10,541 nt of DNA. Source: Cyclobacteriaceae bacterium. Its GTDB lineage: Bacteria; Bacteroidota; Bacteroidia; Cytophagales; Cyclobacteriaceae. The position numbers and the translations under genes are program-made. The notes beneath the pieces are model-generated. The model saw nothing but the letters and a program-made list of their open reading frames with translations, did no database searches and was not told the origin of the DNA. Within the stretch, counting starts at the first letter, position 1. Each line of letters starts with the position of its first letter. The stretch is taken from contig JABFSY010000373.1 in the NCBI GenBank assembly GCA_013140395.1, forward strand, positions 1-10,541, given 5' to 3'. This document shows positions 7,497-10,541 of the stretch, one piece after another.

Positions 7497-7814
7497 CTTC
7501 GGGTTTTGATGGTGGCGGTCGCTGTCACGAATAGTCTTTTTCTCTAGATTTTTTTCAAAGGCTTTGGTTAAATCTACGCCCGTCTGATTGGCCAGACAAA
7601 TCAACACCCAAAGAACATCGGCCATTTCATCACCTAGGTCCTTGCCTTTGTCGGATTCCTTTTCGGATTGCTCACCATATCTCCTTGCCATGATTCGTGC
7701 CACTTCACCCACTTCTTCTGTGAGAATGGTCATATTGGTAAGTTCGTTAAAGTAACGAACACCATGGGTTTTGATCCATTGATCTACTTGGGTTTGAGCT
7801 TCTTCTATGGTCAT
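7482..7814 (-). CDS. MazG-like nucleotide pyrophosphohydrolase
   Basis: This is a single-domain all-alpha NTP pyrophosphatase of 110 residues. Such enzymes hydrolyse (d)NTPs to NMP and pyrophosphate and are usually regarded as house-cleaning enzymes against non-canonical nucleotides. The Mg-binding signature ExxE...ExxD is intact: E34-V-G-E37 in TEEVGEVA and E63-M-A-D66 in GDEMADVLW. Length and motif order fit the short MazG-like family better than the two-domain E. coli MazG. The ATG at 7814 gives MTIEEAQTQVDQWI, a normal family start. The TAG stop lies inside the end of comB on the opposite strand (15-bp tail-to-tail overlap). The hydrolase-VanX gene lies 83 bp upstream on the same strand, so co-transcription is possible. 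No strong promoter or terminator is visible in that gap. The true nucleotide substrate is unknown. Confidence 0.88.
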   Translation of the reverse strand: MTIEEAQTQVDQWIKTHGVRYFNELTNMTILTEEVGEVARIMARRYGEQSEKESDKGKDLGDEMADVLWVLICLANQTGVDLTKAFEKNLEKKTIRDSDRHHQNPKLSKT

Positions 7815-7897
7815 AAGATGTTATGCGAGAAGTAGGAGATTCTAATTTCTGAACACTATTAACACAATGTATGTATAACTTGTCTCACGACTAATGT

Positions 7898-9532
7898 TTA
7901 ATCAAGCTGCTCAAAATTAATATCCATCACATCATATTTCTGCCATCCCACAAAATCAAAATGCCACCACTCGGCTGTATAGACTTTAAAGCCATTTTTT
8001 TCCATGATAGAAATAAGCGTCTCTCTGTTTTTGGCAATGATAGGATCACTTACAGGTGCGTCTGCCCAGCTTTCCTTCGAAGCAGTACCCCATTCGGTTG
8101 GCATTTTCAATTCTTCTTTCGTCTTTAAATCAACTAATGTGATGTCAAGAGCGCAACCCCGATTATGCTTGGATCCTTTGTAGGGACTGGCTACATACAT
8201 CGTATCCCCTTTCATCACTTCATAAAATTTTACAGTTGCAGAATACGGTCGATACCCATCGTATACTTTTATGCCGTAGCCCAGTTTGTTAAACTCATCT
8301 TGTGCCTTCTTTAAAGCTATGGCGACAGGCTTGCGCGAATAAGCCTTTGGCAAATTGTAGATTTTTTCTTTGGTAAAATTGTTAGTGGTGGCATAGCGAA
8401 TATCTAGCATAATATTCGGTATGAATTTCTCTAAGTCAATCAGCTCGTTATCGGGATTGGCCTTCAAACTATCTTTGTAAGCATCTAGTTTTGTAGGATT
8501 CAACCCATAATTAATCTTCATCCCCAATTTTCCAACTGCAAAATTCTCAGCAGTGCGCTCAACAGAAAAGATATCTTTTGAGCGTATGTACGATCCTATA
8601 ACATGAGTGCCCGCGTCAGGAATGGCCAGAGCGACTTTCATTGAATCAGGAGTACCCAATAGCTCATTCATCTTAAGGATAGCACTCACCCTCACCGTTG
8701 AATCTTGTTCTGCCTCATTTTTGTAATAGTACAGCGATAATGAAGGTGCCTTTATTCTTTTAAAAGTTTGCTCCGTCATTTTATCTTCCAACATTTCCTG
8801 CATCTGACCAACGGCCTCAAGGCGGTATTTGTCATTCCAATACTGATTTTGCAGTTTCATATCCACACCGTAAATGGGTTTCGATTCATTGTAATTGCCG
8901 CCAATCACTTTCCGCGCCAGTTGTAAACCCCAGGGATTGTTGGACAAAGAGGCCAACGGATGAAAGATTTGAATATTGGGGGACAAATTGATCAGCGCAT
9001 GTACATCCTGTGGATACTCAGCAGCCAATAGCAGTGCCATTGTTCCCCCCGTAGATGTACTCATGATGATAACCTTATCACCAAGCGCCTTTCCGATAGC
9101 TAGCGCCTCTTTGCTGCTTTGCCACCACCGGTCAGGTGTAAACAAAAGAAGTTGTTCAGTGGTGTCAACACCATGGTCTGCCAGTCGAGCGAGGTAAAGA
9201 TTGCAATTAAATTTTTTTGCGAAATTGACATGCACCGGATCACCCTCTTCTTGACTTGCTGAAAAGCCATGAAGATAAATGACACTATATTCGGTCTTCT
9301 TCCTTGAACTATCCGCCCAAACGATACGCGCTTCATTGTCAGGTTTTAGTTTGTGTTTGCTTTCCTGATCAACAACATACTTTTCCAAAGATTCCGATTG
9401 CTGTGGAGCTGTAGGCATTGTCAAATCCCATCTAGGCTTGTCGGGAGTAGGCCCCAAAAAGTAAATTACCGCCAACAAAATGAAAGGAGAGGTGAAATAG
9501 ATGATTTTTTTGTTCATGCCGATTCGTTTCAT
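7898..9532 (-). CDS. Alpha/beta hydrolase fused to VanX-type D-Ala-D-Ala dipeptidase (M15D)
   Basis: The 544-residue protein starts with a membrane anchor or signal peptide (about 9-27, no lipobox Cys), so it probably works in the periplasm. Residues about 80-335 form an alpha/beta hydrolase with YLHGF (86-90), nucleophile elbow STSTG (S160), likely acid D277 (QDSTV) and H310 (AGTH). Residues about 365-535 form a VanX-like M15 peptidase with LDIRYAT (376-382), YDGYRP with R428 (equivalent to VanX R71), SKHNRGCALD with zinc ligands H456 and D463, and EWWH with catalytic E521 and zinc ligand H524. VanX enzymes cleave D-Ala-D-Ala. Without vanH/vanA neighbours, peptidoglycan turnover or dipeptide scavenging is more likely than glycopeptide resistance. 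No second signal peptide separates the domains. Met6 (base 9517) is an alternative start: TATCTTTA, close to a -7 element, abuts the first ATG on this strand. The substrate of the hydrolase half is unknown. Confidence 0.88.
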   Translation of the reverse strand: MKRIGMNKKIIYFTSPFILLAVIYFLGPTPDKPRWDLTMPTAPQQSESLEKYVVDQESKHKLKPDNEARIVWADSSRKKTEYSVIYLHGFSASQEEGDPVHVNFAKKFNCNLYLARLADHGVDTTEQLLLFTPDRWWQSSKEALAIGKALGDKVIIMSTSTGGTMALLLAAEYPQDVHALINLSPNIQIFHPLASLSNNPWGLQLARKVIGGNYNESKPIYGVDMKLQNQYWNDKYRLEAVGQMQEMLEDKMTEQTFKRIKAPSLSLYYYKNEAEQDSTVRVSAILKMNELLGTPDSMKVALAIPDAGTHVIGSYIRSKDIFSVERTAENFAVGKLGMKINYGLNPTKLDAYKDSLKANPDNELIDLEKFIPNIMLDIRYATTNNFTKEKIYNLPKAYSRKPVAIALKKAQDEFNKLGYGIKVYDGYRPYSATVKFYEVMKGDTMYVASPYKGSKHNRGCALDITLVDLKTKEELKMPTEWGTASKESWADAPVSDPIIAKNRETLISIMEKNGFKVYTAEWWHFDFVGWQKYDVMDINFEQLD

Positions 9533-9586
9533 TAAAGATATGTATTTTGAATCAGTGCTAAATCATCAATAGCCAAGATTTTAAAC

Positions 9587-9594
9587 TACTTTTG
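9587..9594 (+). promoter_or_regulatory. Candidate Bacteroidota -7 promoter element for the beta-barrel gene
   Basis: TACTTTTG fits TAnnTTTG exactly and is identical to the element before gcvT. It lies 36 nt before the ATG at 9631. The intervening leader ends in an A-rich tract (from about 9616), typical of Bacteroidota translation starts lacking Shine-Dalgarno sequences. No clear -33 element is seen at normal spacing. Confidence 0.5.
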
Positions 9595-9630
9595 GTCAAT
9601 CATTTGCTTGTATCGAACAAAAACAAAAAA

Positions 9631-10347
9631 ATGAAAAAAATAGTAGCTTCTTTCTTCGCGTTTTTATTTACTCTTTCATTAGCCTATAGTCAAATTAAGA
9701 AGGGAAACATGCAATTTGGCGGAAGCCTCGGCTACAGTAGATATAGCCAAGACCAAAGTACAGTCAATCAAGACCTCAGTAGCGGATACACCAACTAGTC
9801 AATTCTCCCAGCGTTTGGATATTTTGTGACGGAAACTTCTTCCTTCGGTTTAGGCCTAGGCTTTGACCGTTTAGACCAATTTTCTAAATCTAGAAATCCC
9901 AATTCAATTTTGGTTGGCCAACCCACAACACTTTACAACAACGAGAATACAAATGCTCGAAGTCAATTCATTATAAAACAATACTATCGAATTCATAAAA
10001 TCATTTCGCAAAATTTTGTACTTTTCGCAGAGTTCAATGCGTTTTACGGATTTGGGAGCAGGGAACAATCAAACAACTTAACTTCTACTGAAGTTGCCGC
10101 GAACGGTTCAATAATATCTCAGAGTTCCTTTGGCTCAAAACTCAACGAAAAACAAAGTACATGGGGTGTTGGTTTGAGTCCCGGTATTATCTTTTTCCCA
10201 AACGAGAAATGGGGTATTGATTTTAGTGTTGGCTTACTTGGCTATTCAGAGGTGATTGGAGAGCAATCCAACGCCACTTCTAACCTAACATTACAACCCA
10301 GTTTTAACAGCCTATCTCTAGGCCTTAAATATTACATTATCAAGTAG
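9631..10347 (+). pseudogene. Small outer-membrane beta-barrel protein gene interrupted by an in-frame amber codon
   Basis: The ATG at 9631 follows an A-rich leader and opens with a signal peptide (MKKIVASFFAFLFTLSLAYS, probable cleavage before Q21). The mature part begins QIKKGNMQFGGSLGYSRYS, typical of Bacteroidota OmpW/porin-like small barrels. Codon 56 (9796-9798) is TAG. The same frame then continues without further stops: SILPAFGYFVTETSSFGLGLGF, then alternating amphipathic strands, NEKWGIDFSVGLLGYSE near the end, and a final strand LSLGLKYYIIK before the TAG at 10345-10347. The coding style and beta-strand pattern carry on across the stop. The simplest reading is therefore one gene of 239 codons broken by a single nonsense change (recent pseudogene, sequencing error, or readthrough). 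The upstream ATG at 9592 is in frame but falls within the likely promoter region. No catalytic role is expected; family members are of mostly unknown function. Confidence 0.78.
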
Positions 10348-10366
10348 TGTACATTCGGCAACAACA

Positions 10367-10394
10367 AAAAAGCCCCGCGTAGACGGGGCTTTTT
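10367..10394. terminator. Rho-independent terminator after the beta-barrel gene
   Basis: A perfect 11-bp stem, AAAAAGCCCCG paired with CGGGGCTTTTT, closes a 6-nt loop (CGTAGA). The GC core is flanked by an A tract on the left and a T tract on the right, so it should work in both directions. It begins 20 bp after the stop codon of the beta-barrel gene. Confidence 0.93.
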
Positions 10395-10472
10395 ACTGTA
10401 AAAAATCAACAGACCAGAACGCTGCAAAAAATAACTAACAGCTATTCTAAAAGTCTGGCCTTAAGAAGGCAC

Positions 10473-10540
10473 TCCGGTATCGACAAAAAATATTTACCAC
10501 CAACAACCACTACGAATGGAGTAAAACCAGTCATACCGGA
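10473..10540. repeat. Imperfect palindrome at the right window edge
   Basis: TCCGGTATCGAC (10473-10484) pairs with GTCATACCGGA (10530-10540) as 8 bp, a single-base bulge, then 3 bp. Inside it, TTTAC (10493-10497) can pair with GTAAA (10521-10525). A smaller hairpin, GCCTT-AAG-AAGGC, lies just to the left at 10458-10470. The 10395-10541 stretch has no convincing gene, so this looks like an intergenic palindromic repeat that may continue past the edge. Confidence 0.4.
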
Positions 10541-10541
10541 A

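Noticed and set aside
8976..9197. Plus-strand frame inside the hydrolase half of the fusion gene
   Set aside because: It is antisense to the well-supported nucleophile-elbow region and low in complexity (Ser/Ala rich), consistent with a shadow frame.
7898..9532. Glycopeptide-resistance (van) locus
   Set aside because: VanX motifs alone do not make a resistance locus. No VanH, VanA-type ligase, or VanRS genes are in the window, and the dipeptidase is fused to an exported hydrolase rather than being cytoplasmic.
9826..10347. Separate gene starting at a GTG at 9826
   Set aside because: The GTG is the Val of a continuous barrel strand (FGYFVTETS) in the same frame as the signal-peptide-bearing upstream part. 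There is no leader or signal peptide of its own.
10442..10540. 32-codon minus-strand open frame at the right edge
   Set aside because: It overlaps the palindrome almost completely, has no recognisable domain and ends 48 bp from the terminator. More likely a chance or repeat-derived frame, though the end of a real gene cannot be fully excluded.

Overview
The window looks like chromosomal DNA from a member of the Bacteroidota, probably a Cytophagales-type marine or soil bacterium. The reasons are A-rich leaders without Shine-Dalgarno sequences, two copies of the Bacteroidota -7 promoter consensus TAnnTTTG (both TACTTTTG), gatC separated from gatA/gatB, a 2-phosphosulfolactate phosphatase, and a small Bacteroidota-style outer-membrane beta-barrel protein. 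The placement is inferred from protein style; no 16S or other marker gene is present. Most of the window is ordinary housekeeping sequence.

Left part, plus strand (1-5141). An M24 metallopeptidase is cut at its 5' end by the window edge. A compact run follows: plsC (phospholipid acyltransferase), gatC (tRNA amidotransferase subunit C, 8 nt later), and a 991-residue membrane protein with about 11 membrane segments and a long TPR-rich C-terminal half (3 nt later). The last protein is the least understood large gene here.

Middle, plus strand (5220-7496). gcvT (glycine cleavage T protein) has its own candidate promoter. Next come a small GxxExxY-family nuclease-fold protein and comB (2-phosphosulfolactate phosphatase). 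The GxxExxY gene is bracketed by a perfect 12-bp inverted repeat, which suggests a small unit inserted between gcvT and comB. A 14-codon reading frame links the GxxExxY stop to the comB start through ATGA overlaps at both ends.

Right-middle, minus strand (7482-9532). A MazG-like nucleotide pyrophosphohydrolase overlaps the comB 3' end tail to tail by 15 bp. Upstream of it lies a 544-residue membrane-anchored or secreted protein that joins an alpha/beta hydrolase to a complete VanX-type D-Ala-D-Ala dipeptidase. Catalytic residues are visible in both halves, and no van resistance genes are nearby. This fusion is the most unusual coding feature.

Right end, plus strand (9587-10541). A beta-barrel outer-membrane protein gene has a promoter-like element, an A-rich leader and a signal peptide. 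It is interrupted by one in-frame amber codon and ends at a strong stem-loop terminator. The last roughly 145 bp contain no convincing gene, only imperfect palindromes, the outer one reaching the window edge.

I did not find a CRISPR array, tRNA, rRNA, recognisable transposase or obvious defence system. The candidates for something new are the hydrolase-VanX fusion, the inverted-repeat-bounded GxxExxY gene and the membrane-TPR protein.
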